DNA from: an uncultured beta proteobacterium
GTDB taxonomy: Bacteria > Pseudomonadota > Gammaproteobacteria > Burkholderiales > Burkholderiaceae_C
Assembly: GCA_903914175.1 (NCBI GenBank)
Contig: CAIWNX010000303.1
Coordinates: forward strand, 1-43,017
Direction: 5' to 3'
Length of the DNA: 43,017 bases
Made by a program: the position numbers and the translations under genes. Every line of letters begins with the position of its first letter. Within the stretch, counting starts at the first letter, position 1. Below the pieces are notes generated by a model, which worked only from the letters and a program-made list of their open reading frames with translations, did no database searches and was not told the DNA's origin. Shown piece after piece: positions 27,395-35,439 of this stretch.

Positions 27395-27722
27395 GATGGT
27401 TGCCGGATCGTGGTAGAGGCAAATTGGGTCGGTTCAGTATAGGGCATCAAGCCTGCGAAAGAGGGTCGTTTTGCCCTGTTCAGACACTGGGACTTTGTGC
27501 GGGCGCCGATCAGCCAATACCTCTGACGCAGGGTGGAAATTGGCACTGCTGAGGATATTGGTCCCATGAAAAAAAGGACCAAGGTCACGGCTAATTCGTG
27601 ACCATCGCCTGTTGGTTGGGGACCGGGCTTTCTAAACAATAGCGTCCAAGGCATTGCACTGGAGACTGCGGACCCGCTGCAAGGCAAGTTCAACATAAGC
27701 CCTTCCGCAAAGGAGACTAGCG
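27395..27722. promoter_or_regulatory. Divergent intergenic region with two adjacent inverted repeats
   Basis: 328 bases between the minus-strand two-component genes and the plus-strand CBS/ferredoxin/NrfD set. Two inverted repeats abut: TTGGTCC/GGACCAA (27558-27564 and 27576-27582) and GGTCACG/CGTGACC (27583-27589 and 27597-27603). A NarL-like heptamer TACCTCT lies at 27518-27524. These are plausible operators for the neighbouring regulator. No gene seen. Confidence 0.4.
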
Positions 27723-28337
27723 ATGAATAAGATTCTTGAAAAATCAGCCACCGTTATCGGATTGGCACTTATTTCCCCCTTGGCCCTTGCCGCCAATTTG
27801 GAAGAGGTTCAGAGCTTCGTTGGGAAAGCGGTGCCGTCCGCATTTGTCCTGGCGATGATCGTCATGGCCGCCTTTGTGTTCTTTCGGCAATTGCCCAACA
27901 AGAGCGCAGACACTTTGCAAAGCGTTCTCAATAATGAAACCAATGCAACGCAGACCGTGCAGGCCGATTCGCTGGTCATCGAATGCGTGCGCAAGATGGC
28001 CGGCCAGAAGATCGGTGCCCTGATGGTGATGGACGGCGCAAAGTTGGTCGGCATCTTCACCGAGCGCGATGCTCTGAGCCGCGTGCTGGCGGCCGGCCGC
28101 GATCCGCGTGACACCCGAGTCGTCGAGGTCATGACGACAGATCCATGCTGCGCTTCGCCACAAATGACCGTCGGTGCTGCGATGGACCTGGTCACCAAGA
28201 ATCAGTTCCGGCATCTGCCGGTTGTGGAAAACGGCAAGGTGCAAGCACTGCTGTCGAGCCGGGACCTCTCGCATTGGTTGGGCAAGAACCGGACCGGCGA
28301 CCTTCAGGACATGGTCAAACTTTCCCAACAGGCTTGA
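27723..28337 (+). CDS. Membrane-anchored CBS-domain-pair protein
   Basis: 204 residues. AAAGGAGA precedes the ATG. A signal-like hydrophobic segment (6-23) is followed by a second membrane helix (about 38-54, AFVLAMIVMAAFVFF). The rest is a CBS pair: QTVQADSLVIECVRKMAGQK...GIFTERDALSRVLAAG and VVEVMTTDPCCASPQMTVGA...FRHLPVVENGKVQALLSSRD. CBS pairs bind adenine nucleotides and act as regulatory switches. The order with the ferredoxin, NrfD protein and cytochrome just downstream on the same strand suggests energy-state control or tethering of that complex. A soluble paralogue lies at 33742. Confidence 0.88.
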   Translation: MNKILEKSATVIGLALISPLALAANLEEVQSFVGKAVPSAFVLAMIVMAAFVFFRQLPNKSADTLQSVLNNETNATQTVQADSLVIECVRKMAGQKIGALMVMDGAKLVGIFTERDALSRVLAAGRDPRDTRVVEVMTTDPCCASPQMTVGAAMDLVTKNQFRHLPVVENGKVQALLSSRDLSHWLGKNRTGDLQDMVKLSQQA

Positions 28338-28400
28338 TGACAAGCGCCGCCCGCCGCGGCGCTGCTCCCACAACCTAACCGCCGAGCCCAATCAGGAAAC

Positions 28401-29513
28401 ATGGTGCCAAAAAAAGAAGAATTGCCCCGCGTCGATCCTGACAAGGCGTCGCCATCGCAACTGGAAACTCGGTCGATGCCGGTGGAAAAGTCAGAACGCA
28501 AAGCCAGTGCCTCGCGGCGCGGCTTTCTGACCAAGGCGGCCACCGCCACCACACTGAGCGTGACCTCACTGATGGGCACGGCAGCCTTGTTGACCAATTC
28601 CGACGACGCCGCCGCCAACAGCACCTGGGCAGAGTGGTTTCAGGGTAACTACCGTTTGATGACTGAGGCGGAGAAGCAGCAGGCCCGTACGCGCCTGGAA
28701 AAGCGCTACTCAGCCGAATTCCACAAAAAGGTGACGGTCGATGGAACGCCTGCTGCCGAGGGAGTGCTGTTCGGCTATGCGCTCAATGTCCAGAAATGCA
28801 TCGGTTGCCGCCGTTGCGTCAAGGCATGTGTGCAGGAAAACAACCAGTCGCGCCGTGATGAGTCCCGCAAAGGAAAGGAAATTGAGTGGATTCAAGTCCT
28901 GAAAATGGAAAAAGGCGAATTCACCCGGGAAAAGATGAACAAAGGTTACCCCAGCGATGCGGGGATCCAGGTGGGCGGCAATGCCTACAGCCCGGCCGGC
29001 GTGGTGCTCGAAGGTGAGTACCACTATCAGCCCGAGAAGGTCCCCGAGAAGGATGCCTTCTACATGCCGATTGCCTGCATGCAATGTGAAAAACCGCCCT
29101 GCGTCAAGGTCTGCCCGGTGCGTACGACCTATCGCGAGCCGGACGGCATTGTGGTGATTGACTACAACTGGTGCATTGGCTGCAAGCAGTGCGTCGACGC
29201 ATGCCCCTACTGGGCACGCAGATTCAACTTCACCACGCCGAATTTGCCCGAGGCAGAAATGAACCCGGTCACGCATTACCTGGGCAACCGTCCGCGTATG
29301 CGCGGCGTGGTCGAGAAATGCACCTGGTGCGTTCAGCGCACCCGCCAGGGGCGCTATCCGGCTTGCGTTGAAGTTTGCCCGGTAGGGGCGCGCAAGTTTG
29401 GCAATCTTCTTGATCCCGAGAGCGAAGTGAGTCAAATTTTGGCCAAAAAGAATGTTCTTCGGCTGAAGGCGGAACTCAACACTTATCCAAAGTTCTTCTA
29501 CTACTTTGACTAA
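28401..29513 (+). CDS. Tat-exported ferredoxin with four [4Fe-4S] clusters (DsrO/PsrB-like)
   Basis: 370 residues. A long N-terminus leads to a twin-arginine signal SASRRGFLTKAATATT (Arg39-Arg40), so it is exported folded to the periplasm. Four cysteine groups are seen: CIGCRRCVKAC, CMQCEKPPCVKVC, CIGCKQCVDAC and CTWC...CVEVCPVGA, for four cubane clusters. Architecture matches the electron-transfer subunits of DMSO/polysulfide-reductase-type and DsrMKJOP complexes (DsrO). It lies directly before an NrfD-type protein and a multihaem cytochrome, as DsrO does with DsrP and DsrJ, but no dsrM/K or molybdoenzyme gene is present. Substrate unknown. Confidence 0.9.
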   Translation: MVPKKEELPRVDPDKASPSQLETRSMPVEKSERKASASRRGFLTKAATATTLSVTSLMGTAALLTNSDDAAANSTWAEWFQGNYRLMTEAEKQQARTRLEKRYSAEFHKKVTVDGTPAAEGVLFGYALNVQKCIGCRRCVKACVQENNQSRRDESRKGKEIEWIQVLKMEKGEFTREKMNKGYPSDAGIQVGGNAYSPAGVVLEGEYHYQPEKVPEKDAFYMPIACMQCEKPPCVKVCPVRTTYREPDGIVVIDYNWCIGCKQCVDACPYWARRFNFTTPNLPEAEMNPVTHYLGNRPRMRGVVEKCTWCVQRTRQGRYPACVEVCPVGARKFGNLLDPESEVSQILAKKNVLRLKAELNTYPKFFYYFD

Positions 29514-29521
29514 GGAATGAA

Positions 29522-30880
29522 GTGATACGTTCGATCCTTCGATTTGTTGTTGACTTCGCTGCCTATGTCATCAAAGGTGGCCCCAAGTTCTACGCCTGGC
29601 TTGCGTTTCTGGGGGTCTTTGTGCTGGCCTTGTTGTACGGCACCTACCTGCAGGCCACTGAAGGTTTGATCGTCACCGGATTGAGCAATCAAGTCACGGA
29701 TGGCTTGTACATTGCCAACTTCGTCTTTATGGTGGGTGTGGCGGCCGGGGCGGTCACGATTGTGTTCCCGGCGTATGTCTATCACCACAAGGGTTTGCAT
29801 GATGTCACCGTCCTGGGTGAAATGCTTGCCGTCTCGGCCGTCATGGCGTGCAATCTTTTTATCCTGTCGCACATGGGGCGCCCGGAGCGGCTCTGGCACA
29901 TGATGCCGCCGCTTGGCATCATCAACATCCCAAGTTCCGCCTTGGCGCTTGACGTCCTCACGCTGTCAACCTATCTCATTCTCAACCTGGTCGGCGGCTT
30001 CTATTTCATGTACACCCGCTACATGGGTACTGAGGTCAACCGCAAGTTCTACATGCCCTTGATCTATATCTCGATTGTTTGGGCCTTGAGCATTCACACC
30101 GTCACTGCGTTTTTCCTGAGCACCATGCCGGCGCGCCCGATGTGGAACACCAGCATGATGCCGATCCGCTTCATCGCCACGGCATTCGCAGCCGGTCCGT
30201 CGCTGATCATTCTGCTGTTTTTGTACATCCGGAAAAATACCCGGCTGTGGATTGAAGATTCCGCCATCAACACGCTTTCAACCATCGTCACCTTTTGCCT
30301 GGGCATCGCGCTGTATTTGACCCTGTCTGAAATAGTGACGGAACTTTATTCTGTAACCGAACACTCGCTGGGCTTGCAATACTTGATGTTCGGACTCGAC
30401 GGCTTGAACAAACTGGTGCCGTGGTTTTGGACCTCTCTGGTATTCAACCTCGTCGCTTTTTTCATGCTGCTGACGCCCAGTGTGCGCAAAGATTACGGAC
30501 TGCTGCCATTCGCCTGTGTGCTGGCCATCATCGGGATCTGGATCGAAAAGGGCATGGGAACTGTGGTTCCGGGTTTTATTCCAACCCCCATCGGTGAAGT
30601 GACCGAATACGTTCCGACATTGATTGAAGTTCTCATCACGATGGGTGATTGGGCCATGGGTATGCTCATCGCCACCGTGCTGTTGAAGGGTTCCATCGGC
30701 GTCCTGCTTGGGGACGTGAAGCGTGCAAGCCAACCATGGCGCGTGATGAGCGACGATGCCCCGCCTTACCAAACCACCTTCGAGCCGGCCCGGATGGAAC
30801 CGTGGGCGCGGTCCAGTGACCCGGACGCGAAAGTGGACGGGGGTATCGGCACAAGGCGCGGCAACCGCCCGAGCGTCTAA
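29522..30880 (+). CDS. NrfD/DsrP-type quinone-interacting membrane protein
   Basis: 452 residues from GTG 29522, with AAGGA upstream, starting 8 bases after the ferredoxin stop. About ten membrane segments (first at roughly residues 21-40, last near 400) with the NrfD-type histidine/acidic features SHMGRPERLWHM and IEKGMGTVVPGF. The tail after residue 410 is hydrophilic. NrfD proteins pass electrons between membrane quinones and a periplasmic ferredoxin and may move protons. The ten-helix form is nearer to DsrP/HmcC/ActC than to eight-helix NrfD/PsrC. Partner of the ferredoxin and cytochrome either side. Confidence 0.9.
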   Translation: MIRSILRFVVDFAAYVIKGGPKFYAWLAFLGVFVLALLYGTYLQATEGLIVTGLSNQVTDGLYIANFVFMVGVAAGAVTIVFPAYVYHHKGLHDVTVLGEMLAVSAVMACNLFILSHMGRPERLWHMMPPLGIINIPSSALALDVLTLSTYLILNLVGGFYFMYTRYMGTEVNRKFYMPLIYISIVWALSIHTVTAFFLSTMPARPMWNTSMMPIRFIATAFAAGPSLIILLFLYIRKNTRLWIEDSAINTLSTIVTFCLGIALYLTLSEIVTELYSVTEHSLGLQYLMFGLDGLNKLVPWFWTSLVFNLVAFFMLLTPSVRKDYGLLPFACVLAIIGIWIEKGMGTVVPGFIPTPIGEVTEYVPTLIEVLITMGDWAMGMLIATVLLKGSIGVLLGDVKRASQPWRVMSDDAPPYQTTFEPARMEPWARSSDPDAKVDGGIGTRRGNRPSV

Positions 30881-30917
30881 GGCCACGTCGGCGTAGAGTA
30901 AAAGCGAACTAGCGTCC

Positions 30918-31841
30918 ATGAACAACTATTCGTTCGGCAACATGATTCTGGTAATTGCCTGCCTGGCGGCAGTACCTGTGCTGGCGGCAGACAAGCCCTG
31001 TTTTGAAAGCCGAAAAGACGCTTCGGAAGTAACGCCGCACAAGCTCAAGGACGGTCTGCCGAGCGTGAAGTGCTCGCCCAAGACTGGCGCCGTGCTGTGG
31101 TGGGGCGACCCGTTTGATGAAACGGTCAGTCTGGGCGAGTCGCCCACGGTCGGGGATCACCCTGGCGGCGTGGCCGTCGTCAAGCCGCGTGAGGACAAAC
31201 TCGAACTGATGCCGTTGTGTGGGGTCGCCTGCCATAACGGGACCACGCCGCCGCCGCCCAAAGACAAGAACCCGCGCGCGCTGACGATGCACGACGATAT
31301 CGTTCCCGACGCACTGAATTTTCAGCACGGGCGTGGTGCCATATGGTGTCTGGATTGCCATCACCCCACCACGCGCAATAAGCTGTATGACAACTTTGGC
31401 AAGCTGGTCAGCTTCAATGAGCCGCAAAAATTGTGCGGCAAGTGCCATGGCGATGTTTACCGCAAGTGGCGTGAGGGCATTCACGGCAAGCGCATCGGTG
31501 AATGGGCGAGCAATGGCAAGAAGCGCTGGTTCGTATGCACCGAATGCCACAACCCGCACGACGTTCAGCAGGGCACCCGGAACAGGGGCTTTGCTCAGCT
31601 TGAACCGGAACGCGCACCCGAGTTACCCAAGGGTCTGGACAATGCCGACCACGAGCGCCATGACAAGCACAGCGCAGCCCAGCCCGGTGAAGTTGGATTT
31701 GTTGAGCGAGTGATGCAGTTCATGCAGCGCATCAACAATATGTTGCGACCCGATTCGGCTGTGCCCGCGCCGCACGCCCAAGCTACAGAAGCGGGCCAGG
31801 GGGCTGGTCATTCGGGTCAAGCCCTCGGAGTCAAGCCATGA
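30918..31841 (+). CDS. Tetrahaem cytochrome c with one CX3CH site
   Basis: 307 residues with a Sec signal peptide (ending VLAADK). Haem sites in order: CGVACH (CX3CH, near residue 100), CLDCHH, CGKCHG and CTECHN. Reading of the codons at 31217-31234 confirms the three-residue spacing of the first. Additional cysteines occur near the N-terminus (ADKPCFE, VKCSP). The C-terminal third (after about 215) is low-complexity, charged and without haem motifs. It follows the NrfD gene by 37 bases and probably is the cytochrome partner of the module, as DsrJ is in DsrMKJOP. No close named family recognised. Confidence 0.88.
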   Translation: MNNYSFGNMILVIACLAAVPVLAADKPCFESRKDASEVTPHKLKDGLPSVKCSPKTGAVLWWGDPFDETVSLGESPTVGDHPGGVAVVKPREDKLELMPLCGVACHNGTTPPPPKDKNPRALTMHDDIVPDALNFQHGRGAIWCLDCHHPTTRNKLYDNFGKLVSFNEPQKLCGKCHGDVYRKWREGIHGKRIGEWASNGKKRWFVCTECHNPHDVQQGTRNRGFAQLEPERAPELPKGLDNADHERHDKHSAAQPGEVGFVERVMQFMQRINNMLRPDSAVPAPHAQATEAGQGAGHSGQALGVKP

Positions 31842-32179
31842 TTGCGAACACCAGAATTCATTTCGGCCCACCGCTGGCTTTGCTGACGGCGGAGTTGACC
31901 AACACGCTGGCGATCAGCGGAAAGATCAATCGCATGGCGGAGCGCTACCTGGAGATCATGCGTCATCGCGGCCTCGACTTGTCGCAGGCCGAGCGTGACT
32001 GCATCGCGCATGTCTGTGCCTTCGGCTTCGTGGCCCCGCAGGAAATCCGCGAGCTGCCGTTCGAGGTGAGACTGACCGAATTCGAAAGCGAAGGATTGAA
32101 CAAGGAAGCTTTGGCGCAAAGGCTTGAAGCCGCCAGTTTTGAGGATCTGGTTGCCGTGGTCGAGGAACTGGGATTCTGA
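31838..32179 (+). CDS. Hypothetical 113-residue soluble protein
   Basis: Starts by ATGA overlap with the tetrahaem cytochrome stop, so it is probably translated with it. No signal peptide, membrane segment or haem motif; two isolated cysteines (DCIAHVCAFG). Predicted mostly helical, with an acidic C-terminal half ending FEDLVAVVEELGF. I do not recognise the family. Position suggests an accessory or assembly factor for the ferredoxin-NrfD-cytochrome module. Confidence 0.75.
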   Translation: MIANTRIHFGPPLALLTAELTNTLAISGKINRMAERYLEIMRHRGLDLSQAERDCIAHVCAFGFVAPQEIRELPFEVRLTEFESEGLNKEALAQRLEAASFEDLVAVVEELGF

Positions 32180-32268
32180 AGTTTGAACGTTTTTGCAAGT
32201 GCACCCAAATCGGATGAGCCACAAACTGAATGGGTGAAAGTAAAGTGAGTAGTCTAAGGAGATAAGTA

Positions 32269-33174
32269 ATGGGTATCCATCCTGTAACGATAGTTGTGTT
32301 TGTTGTTGTGTTGCTCGTTGGCCTCATGTTGGGCATCGGGCTTCAGAGCGTGATCATCGGCGGCGTTGTTTGCGCATTTGCGGTCTTGCTTCTCATCGCC
32401 TTGCGCGTCGCACGGCAATGGCAAAAGGCGGTGGTTCTCAGGCTTGGGAAATACCAGGGTTTGAAGGGTCCGGGCTTGTTCTATATTGTTCCCTTTGTCG
32501 ACACCATTCCCTATTGGATCGACCTGAGAACGGTTACAACCCCCTTCAATGCTGAAGAGACACTCACCAAAGACAGCGTTCCGGTGGACGTGGATGCTGT
32601 CCTCTTTTGGCGCGTTGTTGATCCGAAAAAAGCAGCGATCGAAGTTGAGAATTACCGCCACGCCATCGCTTGGTCGAGTCAGACGGCGCTGCGCGACGTA
32701 ATCGGCCGAACCGACCTTGCCGAGATGCTCAGGGGACGGGAAAAGATTGACCACGATCTTTGCCAGATGATCGACCAAAGAACTGAAGCCTGGGGCATAA
32801 AGGCTCTGTCGGTTGAAATCCGCGATGTCAAGATTCCAGAGGGCCTTCAAAACGCGATGTCCATGCAGGCGCAAGCGGACCGGGAGCGCCAGGCACGCGT
32901 GATTCTGGCCGATTCGGAGCGCCAGGTTTCCCGGGTCTTTGAAGAGTCTGCTAAAGCCTACACCGGCAATCCGGTCGCACTTCAACTTCGGGGGATGAAC
33001 ATCCTGCTCGAAGGCATGCGGCAGAACTCCACCATCGTCATTGTTCCTTCAAGCGCAGTGGAAACCATGGGCCTTGGCTCCATGGCCGGCATGACGGCAC
33101 TGGCAAAACAGTTGGAGCAACCACAGATTCCCAGGTCCGCTTCAACGCAGTCGAGCGAAGTTCCCCAAGCATAG
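32269..33174 (+). CDS. Stomatin-like SPFH membrane protein (slipin)
   Basis: 301 residues. Two hydrophobic segments at the N-terminus (about 6-24 and 28-46) are followed by the SPFH domain: QKAVVLRLGKYQGLKGPGLF, IPYWIDLRTVTTPFNAEETL, TKDSVPVDVDAVLFWRVVDP, and the ALRDVIGRTDLAEML helix, then a coiled-coil rich in QAQADRERQARVILADSE. Typical bacterial slipin/YbbK-type length. SPFH proteins form ring-like membrane microdomains and often pair with an NfeD protein; no nfeD gene is adjacent here. AAGGAGA precedes the ATG. It lies between two cytochrome genes on the same strand and may organise membrane electron-transfer proteins (inference). Confidence 0.92.
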   Translation: MGIHPVTIVVFVVVLLVGLMLGIGLQSVIIGGVVCAFAVLLLIALRVARQWQKAVVLRLGKYQGLKGPGLFYIVPFVDTIPYWIDLRTVTTPFNAEETLTKDSVPVDVDAVLFWRVVDPKKAAIEVENYRHAIAWSSQTALRDVIGRTDLAEMLRGREKIDHDLCQMIDQRTEAWGIKALSVEIRDVKIPEGLQNAMSMQAQADRERQARVILADSERQVSRVFEESAKAYTGNPVALQLRGMNILLEGMRQNSTIVIVPSSAVETMGLGSMAGMTALAKQLEQPQIPRSASTQSSEVPQA

Positions 33175-33217
33175 AATTCAATCAATCAACCCGCCAACCT
33201 TAATCAAGGAATATCTC

Positions 33218-33532
33218 ATGAAACCTGTTCACTTTGCATTGATCGCCGCAGCCGCAGCCATCGCTTGTACTTCGCCTGCATTTGCGGATGAGGCGCTCGC
33301 CAAAGCAAAAAAATGCACGATATGCCACGCCGTTGAAAAGACTAAAGTAGGCCCGAGCTATCAAGCGATTGCGAAAAAATACGCGGGTCAAAAAGATGCC
33401 GAAGTCAAATTGGCCACATCCATCCTCAAAGGCGCTACCGGCAATTTCGGAACCAATCCCATGCCGCCAAACGCTGGCGTTAGCGAGGCCGATGCGAAGA
33501 CATTGGCGGCCTGGATTTTGTCGTTGAAGTAA
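33218..33532 (+). CDS. Small class I cytochrome c (c551/c552 type)
   Basis: 104 residues: signal peptide to about residue 22 (ending AFA), DEALAKAKKCTICHAVEKTK with one CXXCH and a methionine ligand in NPMPPNAGVSEADAKTLA. Soluble periplasmic carrier. Very close to the 42352 cytochrome, including the GATGNFG-type insert before the methionine. A strong terminator follows, so it closes the 27723-33532 plus-strand series. Confidence 0.93.
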   Translation: MKPVHFALIAAAAAIACTSPAFADEALAKAKKCTICHAVEKTKVGPSYQAIAKKYAGQKDAEVKLATSILKGATGNFGTNPMPPNAGVSEADAKTLAAWILSLK

Positions 33533-33555
33533 GTCGCCTCGTCCTTAGCGGCAAG

Positions 33556-33594
33556 CCTTGCTGACCCACCGACCGAAAGGGTCAGCAAGGTTTT
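33556..33594 (+). terminator. Intrinsic terminator after the class I cytochrome
   Basis: A perfect 12-bp stem, CCTTGCTGACCC (33556-33567) with GGGTCAGCAAGG (33579-33590), loop of 11 bases, followed by TTTT. Confidence 0.9.
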
Positions 33595-33741
33595 GTGACC
33601 GCAAGAGTTTGACCGCCCTTGTGCCGGATGGCCGAGGGCGTCATTCATTGGGTGATCTGTATTTTCTGATTGTTGCAGCAAGACCTATCGGTGTCATTTC
33701 CTACCATCCAGGGGAATTAACTTTTAATGCAGGAGGCGCTT

Positions 33742-34242
33742 ATGTTCAATGAGATCTTGCGAAACGTGATGGAGCACAGGAAATTTCTTGTCGCTTCACC
33801 GGATGAGAGCGTCGCTCACGCTTGCAGACTGATGAAGACCAGGAAGGCGGGGGCCGTCCTGGTCACCAAGGACGGGAGCCTCACTGGAATATTTACTGAA
33901 AGAGATGCGGTGTTTCGCGTGATTGCGCGAGGACTCGATCCCGAAAAGACATCGTTGCGACAGGTCATGACCCTTGAGCCGATGACGCTGGGTCCTGGCA
34001 AAACTTACGGTCATGCGCTTCTGCTGATGCACGATAAGGGCTTTCGGCATATGCCCGTGGTCGAGAACGGCAAACCGATCGGGATCGTATCTTCCCGAAA
34101 CGCAATGGATCCCGATTTGCAAGAGTTCGTCTGGGAAGAGCGGCGACGTGACTACTACTTGCACCCGACTCCAGAAAGAACACGCAACTGTGGCCTGATG
34201 GACTCGCCTTCCTCGCAACAAAACGCCGGGAGACCGGCGTAG
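33742..34242 (+). CDS. Soluble CBS-domain-pair protein
   Basis: 166 residues from the ATG at 33742 (MFNEILRNVMEHRKF), chosen over an ATG at 33727 because AGGAGG (33731-33736) lies five bases before it. Two CBS motifs: DESVAHACRLMKTRKAGAVL...GIFTERDAVFRVIARG and LRQVMTLEPMTLGPGKTYG...FRHMPVVENGKPIGIVSSRN. No signal peptide or membrane segment. Paralogue of the membrane CBS protein at 27723 (shared GIFTERDA and PVVENGK). It converges on the second NrfD module with a 12-base gap, so each ferredoxin-NrfD module has a CBS protein beside it. Confidence 0.9.
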   Translation: MFNEILRNVMEHRKFLVASPDESVAHACRLMKTRKAGAVLVTKDGSLTGIFTERDAVFRVIARGLDPEKTSLRQVMTLEPMTLGPGKTYGHALLLMHDKGFRHMPVVENGKPIGIVSSRNAMDPDLQEFVWEERRRDYYLHPTPERTRNCGLMDSPSSQQNAGRPA

Positions 34243-34254
34243 TTGCGAGTTCGG

Positions 34255-35439
34255 TCATGTCGGCGCGTCGGTCACGTGCTCGGTCCAGGGCGGAAACAGC
34301 CGTGTCAACACAAACAACACGCCCAGCGGCGCTATCGTCAACAGCGCTGCGACCAACCCGCCCTCCTTGCCGAGGAAAGGTAGTTGATAACTCAAGAGTC
34401 CTTTGCCAGTCTTGGAGATTTCCTGACCGCCGATGACCACGTTCCAGCGCATCATGAAGACCGAGAACAGCACCAGGCAGGCGCAGACCGTGACGCCGAT
34501 GACCAGGGCACGCCCCGTGGTGCCGCGCCAGATCATGTAGGAAAGAACGATCAGCGGCGTAATGGCGCCAACGGCAAATTGCAGGATGAAATACGGTAGC
34601 AGCAGCGGACCCGTCACGTACTGCATGATCATGTCCACGCCCTCGCGGCCCTTGTACACGATGTTGGCGAATTCCAGTGCCTCAAGCACCAACGCCACCA
34701 TGATGAAGGACCAGATCGTATAGGCCAGACCTTTCAGACAATCCAGATCGACCGGTATCTTGCGCAGCTTGCACGATAGGACGTAGAGCACGGCGAGCAG
34801 CGAGACACCGGAGATGATGGCCGAGAACAGGAAGATGACCGGCATCAGGTCGGACGACCACCATTCGCGTGACTTGAGCGAGCCATACATGAAGCCGACG
34901 TAGCCGTGCAGTCCGTGCGCGGCCGGAATGCCGATCACCGCCAAAGCGAAGATCCACTTCCTGTCGTAACGCATCGCGTGTTCTGACACGTCATACGAGC
35001 CCAGCGTCAGCAGCTTGTAAAAACGCCCGAGCAAACCGGTTTTCGCTTGTGCCTGTTGCACGATGAACGGACGGTAGGCAAACCAGCCTTCGAGCAGCAG
35101 CAGCGCGACATAGAAACTGGCGAAGAAGCCAAACATCGCCATCGCTGACGAGAGGTGCGGCGTGATTGTCGAGTTGAAGGCGCGCTCCGGGTGACCCAGG
35201 TGCATCAGCAGCGGCACCGGCACAAAGAACATGAAGCTCAGCGAAGTCAGCAACGCCATGTGCGCTACCGGTTTGAGGCGCTCGAAGCCGAACACCTGGT
35301 ACAGGCTTGACACCGTGAAGGCCCCTGCCACCAGACCGGTGAGGTAGGGGTAGACGGCGATCAGAACCGACCACTCGAAGACGGTTTCGTTCGGATAGAC
35401 CCAGCCCGTAAAAGGGGCGAATTGAATAATCGATTCCAC
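34255..35439 (-). CDS. NrfD/PsrC-type quinone-interacting membrane protein (second copy)
   Basis: 394 residues from GTG 35439, which overlaps the ferredoxin stop by one base (TAGTG). About nine membrane segments, with the family motif LMHLGHPERAFN near the second loop, which parallels SHMGRPERLW of the copy at 29522. By family it transfers electrons between quinones and the periplasmic ferredoxin encoded upstream. It is the shorter, PsrC/TtrC-like type, so the two copies are not recent duplicates. No catalytic molybdoprotein gene is adjacent. Confidence 0.9.
   Translation of the reverse strand: MESIIQFAPFTGWVYPNETVFEWSVLIAVYPYLTGLVAGAFTVSSLYQVFGFERLKPVAHMALLTSLSFMFFVPVPLLMHLGHPERAFNSTITPHLSSAMAMFGFFASFYVALLLLEGWFAYRPFIVQQAQAKTGLLGRFYKLLTLGSYDVSEHAMRYDRKWIFALAVIGIPAAHGLHGYVGFMYGSLKSREWWSSDLMPVIFLFSAIISGVSLLAVLYVLSCKLRKIPVDLDCLKGLAYTIWSFIMVALVLEALEFANIVYKGREGVDMIMQYVTGPLLLPYFILQFAVGAITPLIVLSYMIWRGTTGRALVIGVTVCACLVLFSVFMMRWNVVIGGQEISKTGKGLLSYQLPFLGKEGGLVAALLTIAPLGVLFVLTRLFPPWTEHVTDAPT

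Noticed and set aside
28401-31841. A full DsrMKJOP complex.
   Set aside because: DsrO- and DsrP-like genes are present but no DsrM or DsrK homologue, and the cytochrome has four haem sites rather than three.
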